Assembly (NCBI RefSeq): GCF_012911865.1
Contig: NZ_JAAXYH010000002.1
Coordinates: 1-64,000 of the forward strand
Direction of reading: 5' to 3'
DNA: 64,000 nucleotides
From: Shewanella salipaludis
Lineage (GTDB): Bacteria; Pseudomonadota; Gammaproteobacteria; Enterobacterales; Shewanellaceae
Both the position numbers and the translations under genes were made by a program. Under the pieces are notes generated by a model. That model was not told the DNA's origin and made no database searches. It was given only the letters and a program-made list of their open reading frames with translations. Every line of letters begins with the position of its first letter. Position 1 is the stretch's first letter. Shown in pieces: positions 1 to 8,787 of this stretch.

Positions 1-119
1 TCGACTGGCAGTGGGTCAAGGGCCACGCCGGCCATCCAGAGAATGAGCGTTGTGATGTGTTGGCAAGACAGGCGGCCGAAGCCTCGCCGACCCAAGCCGA
101 CACCGGCTATCAGGCCTGA
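1..119 (+). CDS. rnhA: Ribonuclease HI, 3' end only
   Basis: The window opens inside codons for the last 39 residues of RNase HI, which cleaves the RNA strand of RNA:DNA hybrids in the cytoplasm. The visible part includes the family's conserved segment [14 protein letters not shown], with the active-site-loop His and the last acidic metal ligand, and ends GYQA before TGA. The 5' two thirds lie outside the window, so intactness cannot be tested. The same 3' end recurs 285 bp downstream as a truncated second copy. In a tandem duplication of a 3' segment, the upstream copy is the one that keeps the original 5' end, so this copy is taken as functional (inference). Confidence 0.85.
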   Translation, partial: DWQWVKGHAGHPENERCDVLARQAAEASPTQADTGYQA

Positions 120-134
120 GCCATGCCTGCCTGA

Positions 135-404
135 GTGCTCACCAGTGACAGCCAGTATATGCGCCAGGGCATCACCCAGTGGATCCATGGCTGGAAGAAG
201 AAAAACTGGATGACGGCCAGCCGCACCCCGGTGAAAAATGTCGACCTGTGGAAGCGCCTGGATGCCGCCTCACAACAGCATAAGGTCGACTGGCAGTGGG
301 TCAAGGGCCACGCCGGCCATCCAGAGAATGAGCGTTGTGATGTGTTGGCAAGACAGGCGGCCGAAGCCTCGCCGACCCAAGCCGACACCGGCTATCAGGC
401 CTGA
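135..404 (+). pseudogene. Truncated duplicate of rnhA (C-terminal two thirds)
   Basis: An open frame of 89 codons starts at a GTG and encodes the RNase HI C-terminal part, from [10 protein letters not shown] through [10 protein letters not shown] and [14 protein letters not shown] to GYQA. It lacks the N-terminal beta strands carrying the first catalytic Asp and the Glu, so it cannot be an active RNase H alone. Bases 286-412 are identical to 1-127, so the copy arose recently by tandem duplication. No convincing ribosome binding site precedes the GTG. It is best read as a non-functional remnant. Confidence 0.8.
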
Positions 405-423
405 GCCATGCCCGCCTGGCATG

Positions 424-1320
424 CTAGGGCGTGATGTTGAAAAAATTCTGACAAAAACCTATGAAGGCCTGCCCCAACGGCGTCGGGTGCCGGCTCTTGT
501 GGGTGATCAAATAGAAGCTGCGCTCCAGCGCCAGCCCCTCGACTGTGACCAGCGCCAGCTCCTTGCGGCTCAATTCCTTCTCGACCGTCAGTTCGGACAA
601 TACCCCCAGGCCGGCGCCCTGCTTCACCGCCAGCTTGATGGCCTCAGGGGTATTGAAACAAAACTTCACCTTAGGCTGCATCGCCAGCGCATTGGCGGCA
701 TTGACAAAATGTTCACGGGTCCCCGAGCCCTCCTCCCTCAGCACCCAGGGGAAGCCTGTCACCTCCGCCGGTGACACCCGCTTGTTGGCGAAGGGGTGCG
801 CCGGGTGGCAGAAGACCAGCAACTTGTCTCTATGCCAGGGTTCGACGGCGATGCGTCTGTCGGCGCAATGGCCCTCGATAAACCCCAACTCACTGCGACA
901 CTCGGCAACCGCCTGGATCACCGCCTGGGTGTTGCTGATGTCGAGCTCCACATGGCTCTCCTGGTGCTGTTGGCAGAAGGCCACCGCCGCCTTGGCCAGC
1001 AGATAGTTGCCTATGGTCGAGCTGGCACTGACGTTGAGCTGCCCCACCAATTCCCCGTCCTGACTGCTGAATGCCGCTTCTATCTGCGCCACCCTATGCA
1101 GCAGATCGCTGGCCAGGGGCAATAACAGGCTGCCCTGGGCATTGAGGTGCAGCTTATTGCCCAGACGCTCGAACAGCCGGCTGTTGAGCTGTTTTTCCAG
1201 TTCGGCCAGCGCCATGGAAGTGGCGGGTGCCGACAGATTCAGGTGTTCGGCCGCCTTGGCCACCTGGCCTATTCTGGCGACGGCATCGAACACGGCCAAC
1301 TGTTTGAGGGTAATGCGCAT
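424..1320 (-). CDS. LysR-family transcriptional regulator (CysL/YeiE-like)
   Basis: This 298-residue protein has the LysR plan. An N-terminal winged helix-turn-helix (about residues 1-60, LKQLAVFDAVARIGQVAKAA with the usual A-x-S-x-A-L-x-x-L-E motif) is followed by a periplasmic-binding-protein-like effector domain from about residue 90. The effector domain resembles the CysL/CbbR-like group (SASSTIGNYLLAKAA; EEGSGTREHF), which often controls sulfur or carbon assimilation genes. The effector is unknown. It sits between rnhA and the methyltransferase gene, where E. coli has no regulator, and beside the rnhA duplication. This suggests local insertion or rearrangement. No divergent target gene is adjacent, so its targets cannot be read from context. 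Confidence 0.85.
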   Translation of the reverse strand: MRITLKQLAVFDAVARIGQVAKAAEHLNLSAPATSMALAELEKQLNSRLFERLGNKLHLNAQGSLLLPLASDLLHRVAQIEAAFSSQDGELVGQLNVSASSTIGNYLLAKAAVAFCQQHQESHVELDISNTQAVIQAVAECRSELGFIEGHCADRRIAVEPWHRDKLLVFCHPAHPFANKRVSPAEVTGFPWVLREEGSGTREHFVNAANALAMQPKVKFCFNTPEAIKLAVKQGAGLGVLSELTVEKELSRKELALVTVEGLALERSFYLITHKSRHPTPLGQAFIGFCQNFFNITP

Positions 1321-1377
1321 AGCGAAGAAAGGTTCCTGAAAAGAGACGAATGCGTCTATGGGGCTCTGCCAAGAATA

Positions 1378-2124
1378 TCATTTGACTTTCGGTTGAGACA
1401 CCCTGCCACTGCGACCTGCGCTGGGCGCCGTCGACCACTGGGGCTGACGCCGTTTACGCCTGTCGGCTATGGGGGTGAGCGGCGTCTCCAGTTTGCGGGC
1501 GACGATCAGATACAGGCTGCCGGCACTGGGCAACCAGGCCTCGAGCGTCTGCTGCCAGAACCCCGAGTCCTGGATCTCCCCCAGCAAGCTGTGATACAGC
1601 AAACGTTCATCACAGACCACCTGATACCCCAACAACCCCAGCCAATCCCTGACTCTGGACGGCAGGAAGAAACGGCCGCTCCAGGGCAGTTCATCCCTGT
1701 GTTTGGGCAACAACTTGCCGATAAAGGCCGGACTCAGGGGATTGAGGCCGACGATGAGCAAGTAGCCACCGGAAATCAATACCCTGTCCGTTTCCCGCAG
1801 GATACGGTAGGGATCGGCCTCGAACTCCAGCAGCAGACTCATGAGCACGGCATCCATGCTGGCATTTTGCAGTGGCAAGTGGCAAAAGTCCCCCTGGAGC
1901 TGTGCGCCGCTGTCCGGGAAGAGGGAAAACTGATGCGCCACGCTGCAGCCCTCACCGGGCAATTGGGCACTCAGGGGGCCAAGCTTGAGCAGATGATAAC
2001 CGAAAATCTTCGGCCACCATGGCGAGACACAGGTCATGACTCTTTGACGCAACAGGGCACCGTTTGGCAGTGCCGCCCAGCTCTGCGGCTTGGCATGGCT
2101 CCTGGTATTATTGGTATGGGACAC
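1378..2124 (-). CDS. SAM-dependent methyltransferase, YafS-like
   Basis: A 248-residue class I methyltransferase-type protein with a methyltransferase-11 core: DFCHLPLQNASMDAVLM is the acidic-residue/post-II region, and RETDRVLISGGYLLIVG is the strand with the typical VLxPGG turn, here VLISGG. It lies divergently beside gloB, as yafS does in E. coli, which supports orthology. The substrate of YafS is not established. The canonical glycine-rich SAM motif I is poorly conserved, so activity is uncertain. The C-terminus after about residue 215 is basic and low-complexity. Confidence 0.75.
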   Translation of the reverse strand: MSHTNNTRSHAKPQSWAALPNGALLRQRVMTCVSPWWPKIFGYHLLKLGPLSAQLPGEGCSVAHQFSLFPDSGAQLQGDFCHLPLQNASMDAVLMSLLLEFEADPYRILRETDRVLISGGYLLIVGLNPLSPAFIGKLLPKHRDELPWSGRFFLPSRVRDWLGLLGYQVVCDERLLYHSLLGEIQDSGFWQQTLEAWLPSAGSLYLIVARKLETPLTPIADRRKRRQPQWSTAPSAGRSGRVSQPKVK

Positions 2125-2295
2125 ACACGCCTCCTCGTTGACGGCCTGAATACGTTTGCAGATTGTCGTACCAGTGACAGGCAGATAGCACTATACAAAC
2201 AATCACTGTGTTGCGTACACTGGAATGGTCACGCAGGACCATGACACGCCAGCGACACAATACTGCCTAAGGCATTGGACCTACAGGAATATACC

Positions 2296-3072
2296 ATGCT
2301 TAATATATCAGGCATTGCCGCCTTCAATGATAATTATATCTGGCTGATTTGGGATCAGGATCCATCCAAGGCCTATGTGGTCGACCCTGGCGATGCCGAT
2401 GCCGTGCTCGACTATCTCGCCGCCCACGATCTGGCACTGACCGGCATACTCATCACCCATCACCATGCAGATCACACCGGCGGCATCGCCAAGCTGCAGG
2501 CGCACTATGGACAGGCCTTGAGCGTCTATGGTCCCGAGGCCGAACAGATCCCCGGGGTCAACCAGCCCTTGCCCGGCGATCAGAATATTCACCTGCCCTT
2601 CATAGAGCCCAGCTGCTGCATCATCCGGGTGCCTGGACATACCTCGGGACACATAGCTTACCTCATCCAGGACGCCTTATTCTGCGGTGATACCCTGTTC
2701 AGTGGCGGCTGCGGGCGGCTGTTCGAAGGCACCGCCACCCAGATGCTGCACTCTCTGACCCGGCTGGCACAATTCCCAGTGAACACCCGGGTCTATTGTG
2801 CCCATGAGTACACGGAGGCAAACCTGGCCTTCGCCCTCACAGTCGATCCCCTCAATCCGCAACTGCGCGAGTACCAGCAGTGGGTCGTCAAGGCCCGCCA
2901 GCATGGCATCCCGACCATTCCCTCTGAGCTGTCGACCGAGCTGGCGATCAATCCTTTCCTGCGTTGTTTCCGCAAGGATATACAAGACGCCATAGAGAAA
3001 AAGTTCAACCGCACTCATTTGGATGAGCTGCAAACCTTCACCCTGCTGCGCCAATGGAAAGATAATTTTTAA
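2296..3072 (+). CDS. gloB: Hydroxyacylglutathione hydrolase (glyoxalase II)
   Basis: A metallo-beta-lactamase-fold enzyme of 258 residues that hydrolyses S-D-lactoylglutathione to D-lactate and glutathione, the second step of cytosolic methylglyoxal detoxification. The binuclear metal motif THHHADHTGG (about residue 54), the second His in PGHTSGH, the bridging Asp in FCGDTLFSGGCGRL and the last His in CAHEYTEANL are all present. The ATG at 2296 was chosen because AGGA at 2285-2288 lies 7 bases upstream and the protein then starts MLNISGI as in the family; an upstream TTG at 2275 is less likely. It is followed by mltD, an order also seen in E. coli. Confidence 0.96.
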   Translation: MLNISGIAAFNDNYIWLIWDQDPSKAYVVDPGDADAVLDYLAAHDLALTGILITHHHADHTGGIAKLQAHYGQALSVYGPEAEQIPGVNQPLPGDQNIHLPFIEPSCCIIRVPGHTSGHIAYLIQDALFCGDTLFSGGCGRLFEGTATQMLHSLTRLAQFPVNTRVYCAHEYTEANLAFALTVDPLNPQLREYQQWVVKARQHGIPTIPSELSTELAINPFLRCFRKDIQDAIEKKFNRTHLDELQTFTLLRQWKDNF

Positions 3073-3286
3073 CCGCAGGCCAAGCAAAAGCCCCTTAAAA
3101 GCGGCGGCTTAGGTCGCTGCGGCCAGACGCCTCCCAGCCAATAACCCTGGTTTCTCTGCTACATTTGAAAGACATGCACCCGTATTTGCTCTAGAATATG
3201 CCGCTTTGCTCAATAACTGCGCCCATAACTTACTGGCCTGATATGTGCTTTTAGGCGGTGCCAATAACAGAGGACTCACGTTTTCG

Positions 3287-4834
3287 ATGCGAGTATCACC
3301 TTATTTTTTTGCGGGGGGATTTGCCCTGCTCAGTGGTTGTCAGGTACTGAACGACCAAGCGGTTAACCCGGTCGTGGCCCCGCCGGCGACGCAGCCAATG
3401 GTCGCCGCCACAGTGGTGGAAACCCCGGCGGTTGCGGAACAGATCACAGATCTCTGGGAGCGGATCCGCCAGGATATGACCCTGGCCGTGCCCGACAAGA
3501 AACTGGTCAACCACTACCGGGATTGGTACATAGCGCATCCACAGCACCTGGCCATAGTGTCCGAGCGTGCGGCCCCTTTCCTGTATTTGATCGTCGAAGA
3601 ACTGGAAAAACGCCGGTTACCGATAGAACTCGCCCTGCTGCCGATAGTCGAGAGCTCCTTCGATCCCTTCGCCTACTCCCACGGCGCGGCCTCCGGGCTA
3701 TGGCAATTTACCAGCCCCATGGCCAGCCACTTCGGCCTGAAAATGAACTGGTGGTACGACGGACGTCGCGATGTTCCCGCCGCCACCACGGCAGCGCTGG
3801 ATATGCTGGAGTACCTCTACAACAAGACGGGGCAGAATTGGCTGTACGCCATCGCGGCCTACAACACGGGCGAAGGCCGGGTTCTGAACGCCATCAAACG
3901 CAATGAGAGTAAGGGCCTGAAGACAGACTTCTGGTCCCTGAAACTCCCGAAAGAAACCAAGCGCTACGTGCCGCAACTCTTGGCCCTGGCCGACGTCATC
4001 AAGCACGCGGATGATTATGGCATCGCCTTGGCCGCCATAGACAATGCGCCGCAAATCGCCGTGGTCGATGCCGACAGTCAGATAGATTTGGCCCTCGCCG
4101 CCCGCCTGGCCAAGATGTCGACCGAAGAACTGCAGCGACTGAATCCGGGCTTCAACCGCTGGGCCACCGCCCCCGAGGGACCCCACACCTTGGTGCTGCC
4201 CATAGACAAGTCGGAAGAATTTAAACTGGCACTGGCAGGCACAGACTCGGCCGCCAGAATTAACTGGCTCAGATATCAGATCAAGTCCGGCGACAGCATA
4301 GGGGTCATAGCCAAGCGTCATAACACCACGATAGCGGCCATTCGCTCGAGCAACGGCTTGACCTCCAACACCATAGTGGCAGGCAAGTATCTGTTGATCC
4401 CTGTGTCGGCGCAGAACCCTGAATTGTACACACTGTCGATGAATCAGCGACTGAATAATAAGCCCGCCGGCAAGGGCAACAAGCTCGACTATAAGGTCAA
4501 AGCGGGTGACTCGCTGTGGACCATAGCCAGGGCACACAAGGTCAAGATTGACCAACTCAGTCGCTGGAATCACCTCAACAGCAAGAACCCGCTGCAATTG
4601 GGGCAGAAGCTGGTGATCTGGACCCAGGGGAATGGCTCATCCCATGACGCGAATGCCGTGATAAGGACAGTCAACTACAAGGTTAAATCCGGCGATTCTC
4701 TGGCCCGCATCGCCAGTCGTTTCAAGGTCAGGGTGAGCGATTTGATCGAATGGAACGACCTGGGTTCGGCCCGCTACATACAGCCAGGGCAAATGTTGAA
4801 ACTCTTGGTCAATGTGACCAAAGGCAGCGTCTGA
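3287..4834 (+). CDS. mltD: Membrane-bound lytic murein transglycosylase D
   Basis: A 515-residue outer-membrane lipoprotein that cleaves peptidoglycan with formation of 1,6-anhydromuramic acid. The N-terminus has a lipobox (LLSGC). The SLT domain carries the catalytic Glu in LPIVESSFDP and the downstream signatures GLWQF and AAYNTGEGRV. Three LysM peptidoglycan-binding repeats follow, each beginning Y-x-x-K-x-GDS (about residues 330, 410 and 465). The ATG at 3287 was chosen so that the signal peptide starts MRVSPYFF; an AGAGGA lies upstream with a somewhat long 12-base spacer. It is followed by a strong hairpin terminator. Confidence 0.95.
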   Translation: MRVSPYFFAGGFALLSGCQVLNDQAVNPVVAPPATQPMVAATVVETPAVAEQITDLWERIRQDMTLAVPDKKLVNHYRDWYIAHPQHLAIVSERAAPFLYLIVEELEKRRLPIELALLPIVESSFDPFAYSHGAASGLWQFTSPMASHFGLKMNWWYDGRRDVPAATTAALDMLEYLYNKTGQNWLYAIAAYNTGEGRVLNAIKRNESKGLKTDFWSLKLPKETKRYVPQLLALADVIKHADDYGIALAAIDNAPQIAVVDADSQIDLALAARLAKMSTEELQRLNPGFNRWATAPEGPHTLVLPIDKSEEFKLALAGTDSAARINWLRYQIKSGDSIGVIAKRHNTTIAAIRSSNGLTSNTIVAGKYLLIPVSAQNPELYTLSMNQRLNNKPAGKGNKLDYKVKAGDSLWTIARAHKVKIDQLSRWNHLNSKNPLQLGQKLVIWTQGNGSSHDANAVIRTVNYKVKSGDSLARIASRFKVRVSDLIEWNDLGSARYIQPGQMLKLLVNVTKGSV

Positions 4835-4859
4835 CGGACTGTCGCAGTTCCAGGATAAA

Positions 4860-4885
4860 AAAACGGCAGCCCAGGCTGCCGTTTT
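4860..4885. terminator. Rho-independent terminator after mltD (bidirectional)
   Basis: A 7-bp stem CGGCAGC/GCTGCCG with a 4-base loop is flanked by an A-run on the left and TTTT on the right. It can therefore serve mltD on + and the convergent lipoprotein gene on -. Confidence 0.85.
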
Positions 4886-4932
4886 CGTGTCCGCTGCGCG
4901 CCAGATACTGCCGCGCTCAATCCCGGTTATCC

Positions 4933-5613
4933 TCAGTGCGGTGGCGTCAGGGCCATGCGCACCGGGGCCAGAGTAGCTTGCTGTGACTCCTGCGCCTCCT
5001 GCGCCTTGCCGGCAAAATAGGCTTCCAGGTAATAACCTTTTCCCTTCACCCTGGCCAGGGCCTTGGCGGGTATCAGGAATCTGACCTTAATCACGCCACC
5101 GGCCTGAATCACAGTGTCCCGCAGCGCCTGGGTAAACATCATGTCGTCCGACCAGGCCCAGAGCCGCTTCCCCTGGGGATCGAGCAACCAGAGATCGGCC
5201 GTCATCCCCGAGTTATACCTCAGGGCAACGGCATGACGCTGCACATTGGTCACCAACAGGGTCACCTTCAGCGGCTGGTTAGGCTCGAACGCCGAATCCA
5301 GGATGAGTTCTCCGGTGAATAAGTCCTGCGCCATGCCGTCCTCCCCCTTGGCCGCGTGCTGTGGCCCGAGTGTAATGAGTCTAGTGTCATTCATGCCGAG
5401 CGGCAGCGGCCTCACCAGAGGCTCGGTGGCTATTCCGGCCGGCCTCGGCTGGCTCGCCGTCATTGGCTGAGGCTGAGCCTCTGGCTGGGGCCGGACCTGA
5501 GTCTCGACGGCCGCTGGCGTTTGTTGCCCCGCGGCCCTGTCTTCGCCCTGATAGGGGGAGCTGCAGGCCGCAAGCCCGAGGGACAACAGCAATAAACTTG
5601 TGACTTGGCGCAT
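4933..5613 (-). CDS. Lipoprotein with BsuPI-type domain
   Basis: A 226-residue predicted lipoprotein. The signal ends in a lipobox (LGLAAC), followed by a proline/glutamine-rich linker (about residues 25-65). A C-terminal beta domain resembles the BsuPI family (named for a Bacillus intracellular protease inhibitor): LKVTLLVTNVQRHAVALRYNS and DPQGKRLWAWSDDMMFTQ. Its function in Gram-negatives is unknown. Its start codon overlaps the stop of the AsmA-like gene (TAATG), so the two are probably translationally coupled and may act together at the envelope. Confidence 0.75.
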   Translation of the reverse strand: MRQVTSLLLLSLGLAACSSPYQGEDRAAGQQTPAAVETQVRPQPEAQPQPMTASQPRPAGIATEPLVRPLPLGMNDTRLITLGPQHAAKGEDGMAQDLFTGELILDSAFEPNQPLKVTLLVTNVQRHAVALRYNSGMTADLWLLDPQGKRLWAWSDDMMFTQALRDTVIQAGGVIKVRFLIPAKALARVKGKGYYLEAYFAGKAQEAQESQQATLAPVRMALTPPH

Positions 5614-7436
5614 TATTTACCCCCCAGTTTCTTCAGCAAGGACTCCTTGAGCTTATCTTTGAGTTTTTCCTCGGCCTTAGCCGCTTCCTGCTTCAGCTTT
5701 CCGCCCAGCAATGCCTGGGTATCCAACGCATACTCGGGTTTTTCAAAGGTGCCTGTGATGGCCAGGGGAATGTCGATCCCCGCCAGCGCATCCTGACCCT
5801 CGCCGCCTTGGCCCTTGAGCGAGCCCACCAGGCTGGTGGTCAACTTGTAGTCCAGGGCTTCACTGATAAGGTTTGCGGTCCCCGCCCCCGCCAGTCGCAG
5901 CAAGGGGGACGCCATCGCCAGGTCAGGATTGGTGACCAGGGCCTTAGCCACGGTGAAGCTGCCGCCAAGGCTGGAGAAGTCTGTCTTGCGCTCGGCGTTA
6001 TCCTGGGCCGACATATCGCCCTTGAGCTTGGCCTGGGCATCACGGAGCATCTGTGGAATATTGACCCCGTAGAGGGAACCGTCCGTGACCTCGAAATTGC
6101 CGTTCGCCAGCAGATTGGCTTTGATATTTTCCGGCACCAGGCTCTTGCCCGTCCCCTTGACGCTGAAGTTGGCACTGCCGGACAGGAGATCTACCTCGGC
6201 GGCATCCATCAACAAGGGCCTGACCTGTACTCCGGCAAGCTGCTGGTTAAACTCATAACTCGCCACCTTCTGCCGAGCGTCGAGCCTGGCCTTGGCGGTG
6301 AGTTTTCCTTGATATAAGTCTGCCGTCAGTTGCTTGAGATCCACTATGCCCTTGTTGACGGCCAAGGTCATTGCCCAATTTTGGGTCTGCACCTTGGCCA
6401 GCTTGATGGCTTTCACTGTCAACGCCAGCTTAAGATCCAGCTGCTTGAGGCCACTGAGATCCGGCTCTGTCGCCGCAGGGGAGGACGTCGCGGCCTTGTC
6501 GGCATCCGCCTCGCTCTGGGGCAACCAGGCATCCAGATCCAACTCGCCCATGGCCAGGGTGACATCCAGTTGTGGCACCTTAGTGCCATAGTTAACCCCA
6601 ACCCGGCCCGAACCCTGGATATCGCCGGCACTCAATTCCCTCAGGGTCAAGAGTAACTGCTGCTTATCCAGCACAAGGTCCACATCCAAGAGCAGCTCGG
6701 CCGTCAGTTTTTGCTGGGGAATACCGGCCCCCTGCAGCAGGTTGGCGACCTTAAAATCGCGCACCTGCACTTGCTGCAGATCCCGGCTCAGCTTCAACTT
6801 GCCTTCACCCTCACTATGCAGCGTCATATCTGTCAGCTGGGCATCGAAGTCATAGGCAACGGAGGCGAACTCGTCGAGAGAGAATTTACCCAGGCTGAAA
6901 CGGGTCAGAGTAAGGCTCTGGGTCTGCCCCTTGGCCTCATCGATCAGATTGACCCGTGCCTGACTTATGCTCACTCCGCCTATATTCAGGCTCTCCAGCT
7001 TCACGGCCGCGGGCTTTTCCTGTGCCGGCTGACGGGTCTTGGACTCACCCACCAGGCCATCCAGGCTCGACTCGCCATTCTTGCGGGTCACCAGGTTGAC
7101 GGTTAACCCCTCGAGTGTGAGCTGAGCTATCTCCACCTCTTTGGAGAGCAGCGGCATCAGCGCCACTTCGGCGACGGCGCCCTCGATCTCCACCATGGCA
7201 GCTGGCTTGAATCCCTCCGGATTGGATAAGGCTATCCCGCCGAGATTGATGCCGAGCGCGGGAAAAAAGGTCCAGGAAAGATCTTGCTCTATCGCCAGCT
7301 CCCTGCCCGTGTGTTGTTTCACCGCCGCAATGATTTCGGGCTTGAAGTCGTTCGGGTCAAAAAATACCGTCAGGTAAAGCACCAGCGCCAATATCAGGCT
7401 CGCAGTGATAGCCAACAGCCACTTGATCAATTTCAT
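5613..7436 (-). CDS. AsmA-family envelope protein
   Basis: A 607-residue protein with one N-terminal membrane segment (MKLIKWLLAITASLILALVL) and then the AsmA N-terminal domain: DLSWTFFPALGINLGGIALSN is characteristic. The C-terminal AsmA_2 region follows, with the late motif FEKPEYALDTQALL. AsmA relatives are long beta-groove proteins implicated in outer-membrane biogenesis and lipid traffic between membranes; TamB in this window is a distant relative. The start at 7436 has AGGA with a 7-base spacer, whereas the ATG at 7442 is too close to it. The gene lies 36 bp downstream of the RraA-like gene and is coupled to the lipoprotein gene. Confidence 0.85.
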   Translation of the reverse strand: MKLIKWLLAITASLILALVLYLTVFFDPNDFKPEIIAAVKQHTGRELAIEQDLSWTFFPALGINLGGIALSNPEGFKPAAMVEIEGAVAEVALMPLLSKEVEIAQLTLEGLTVNLVTRKNGESSLDGLVGESKTRQPAQEKPAAVKLESLNIGGVSISQARVNLIDEAKGQTQSLTLTRFSLGKFSLDEFASVAYDFDAQLTDMTLHSEGEGKLKLSRDLQQVQVRDFKVANLLQGAGIPQQKLTAELLLDVDLVLDKQQLLLTLRELSAGDIQGSGRVGVNYGTKVPQLDVTLAMGELDLDAWLPQSEADADKAATSSPAATEPDLSGLKQLDLKLALTVKAIKLAKVQTQNWAMTLAVNKGIVDLKQLTADLYQGKLTAKARLDARQKVASYEFNQQLAGVQVRPLLMDAAEVDLLSGSANFSVKGTGKSLVPENIKANLLANGNFEVTDGSLYGVNIPQMLRDAQAKLKGDMSAQDNAERKTDFSSLGGSFTVAKALVTNPDLAMASPLLRLAGAGTANLISEALDYKLTTSLVGSLKGQGGEGQDALAGIDIPLAITGTFEKPEYALDTQALLGGKLKQEAAKAEEKLKDKLKESLLKKLGGK

Positions 7437-7478
7437 AACCATATCCTTGTTAAATCATCATATTGCTAACGAAAGAGT

Positions 7479-7973
7479 TTAGCCTAAAAAGCTCAGGTCC
7501 AAGACGCTATCGCTGACGGCAATGCCATTGTCGTCGGCATATAACTGCATGCCTGCGGTTATCTTCACGCCATTTATTTCTATGGGAACACCTATCTCGC
7601 CAACGCCATGTTTCGCCGTCTTGATCGGCATGGCGCCGAGGGCCTGGATGCCTATGTCCATCCTGGCAAGCGCTGCCACATCGCGCACATAGCCGAATAT
7701 CACTATCCCTTGCCAGCCCATGTCGACGGCGGATTGGGCTATCATATCGCCGAGCAGGGCCCGTCTGGATGAGCCCCCGCCATCGACCACCAACACCTTA
7801 CCACGGCCAGGTTGCGCCAAGACGTCTTTCACCTTGGAATTATCTTCGAAACATTTGACCGTCACTACCTCACCCCAGAAAAGCCTTCTGGCGCCAAACT
7901 GACGAAAATCGCCCCTGAGCAGCTGCAAGCTGGCTTCATTGTGATCGAATAAATCCGGTAACAGATCTAACAT
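7479..7973 (-). CDS. RraA-family protein
   Basis: A 164-residue protein of the RraA / HMG aldolase-like fold. Visible signatures are GKVLVVDGGGSSRRALLGDMIA and GIVIFGYVRDVAAL. The family includes RraA, which binds RNase E and dampens mRNA decay, and metal-dependent 4-hydroxy-4-methyl-2-oxoglutarate aldolases with a G-x-R-D motif; RD is kept here in YVRD. The sequence cannot decide between these, though the length matches RraA. It is the first gene of a probable leftward operon with the AsmA-like and BsuPI genes, and is transcribed away from the small gene at 8191. Confidence 0.8.
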   Translation of the reverse strand: MLDLLPDLFDHNEASLQLLRGDFRQFGARRLFWGEVVTVKCFEDNSKVKDVLAQPGRGKVLVVDGGGSSRRALLGDMIAQSAVDMGWQGIVIFGYVRDVAALARMDIGIQALGAMPIKTAKHGVGEIGVPIEINGVKITAGMQLYADDNGIAVSDSVLDLSFLG

Positions 7974-8190
7974 GCTTGTCTCCCTGCAAAATCAAAATCT
8001 TAGATTACGCACTCTCGGCCAAGGCGACAAGCCTTCTGACAAATTGGATATCTCTTTTCGACTCGTTAGTGTATAAAGCCTTTGAGCCTGATAGCATAAA
8101 CACTATAATAAGCTTAACCTACACCCGATGAGTCCACGACCCTATTCAAAAACCTTGTATATGGTTATTTTTAACTAAGCGAACACCTCA

Positions 8191-8508
8191 ATGACTAAAG
8201 ATCTTGATTTACAGAGCGCGATAGCCGCCCTCGATGAGTATGGATACGATAAAAAACTCTCAACGGATCTTGAACAAGCACGTAACAAACAACAAATGGC
8301 TAAATATATTAAGTCACTCGACTACAGCCTGCGGCGTTTATTAATATTACAGGATACTGTAAACGACTTGGTTGACGAAAAGAAACACCAACTCGCACAA
8401 CAGGAAAATATCCAAACCTATAAGACAAAGATAATAAACTTATCCCGTGAATATAATATGACGTATGCCGAAGTGTTGGGAGTGATGGCGAGCCAGAGTC
8501 AAAAATAA
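8191..8508 (+). CDS. Small helical protein of unknown function
   Basis: A 105-residue, highly charged protein that I do not recognise. Residues 20-85 are strongly helical and may form a coiled coil (RRLLILQDTVNDLVDEKKHQ). It ends in KIINLSREYNMTYAEVLGVMA. The arrangement (coiled-coil oligomer region, then a short REY-x-MTYAEVL segment) faintly recalls the N-terminal half of H-NS-like proteins without their DNA-binding domain, but this is speculative. The coding sequence is AT-richer than its neighbours. The ATG is plausible; no strong ribosome binding site is seen. Confidence 0.6.
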   Translation: MTKDLDLQSAIAALDEYGYDKKLSTDLEQARNKQQMAKYIKSLDYSLRRLLILQDTVNDLVDEKKHQLAQQENIQTYKTKIINLSREYNMTYAEVLGVMASQSQK

Positions 8509-8787
8509 CAAGGATATTGTTAACCAGGTAAACTGTACACGGCTGCAACTAATCCCCTGATTTATCACTGGCATTTCTTTTTCAAGCATCAGGGGAATGT
8601 CATGAGTTACCCCGTGCAGGCTCGGATGTTTGAGCCTGCCCTTCTTGCAATACCCGCCCGCTTAAGCCGTTGCGACTGCCTCTCGGGCTTCAGCCTGGCT
8701 TCCTTTAGCCTAACTTAAGGCATCGGCTATTGCCTCCCTAATACAGCACCCTAGCACCTCAAGGCTGGCTCCTCATGGCCCCATGGC
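8509..8787. other. Intergenic region with two inverted repeats, no gene recognised
   Basis: A perfect 9-bp inverted repeat (8553-8561 with 8588-8596, 26-base loop) and a perfect 8-bp one (GCAGGCTC 8616-8623 with 8632-8639) follow the small gene. Neither has a T-run, so they may be processing or pause structures rather than terminators. A 38-codon frame from ATG 8603 has no support. Confidence 0.4.

Larger units (their letters stand above)
1..412. repeat. 285-bp tandem duplication of the rnhA 3' end
   Basis: Bases 1-127 and 286-412 are identical (offset 285) and then diverge. The unit runs from within rnhA past its stop codon. The junction lies around 121-135, where rnhA downstream sequence meets the coding sequence for LTSDSQ. 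Absence of mismatches indicates a young event. Confidence 0.9.

Noticed and set aside
8603..8719. 38-codon frame after the small helical protein
   Set aside because: Overlaps the 8-bp inverted repeat and lacks coding character.
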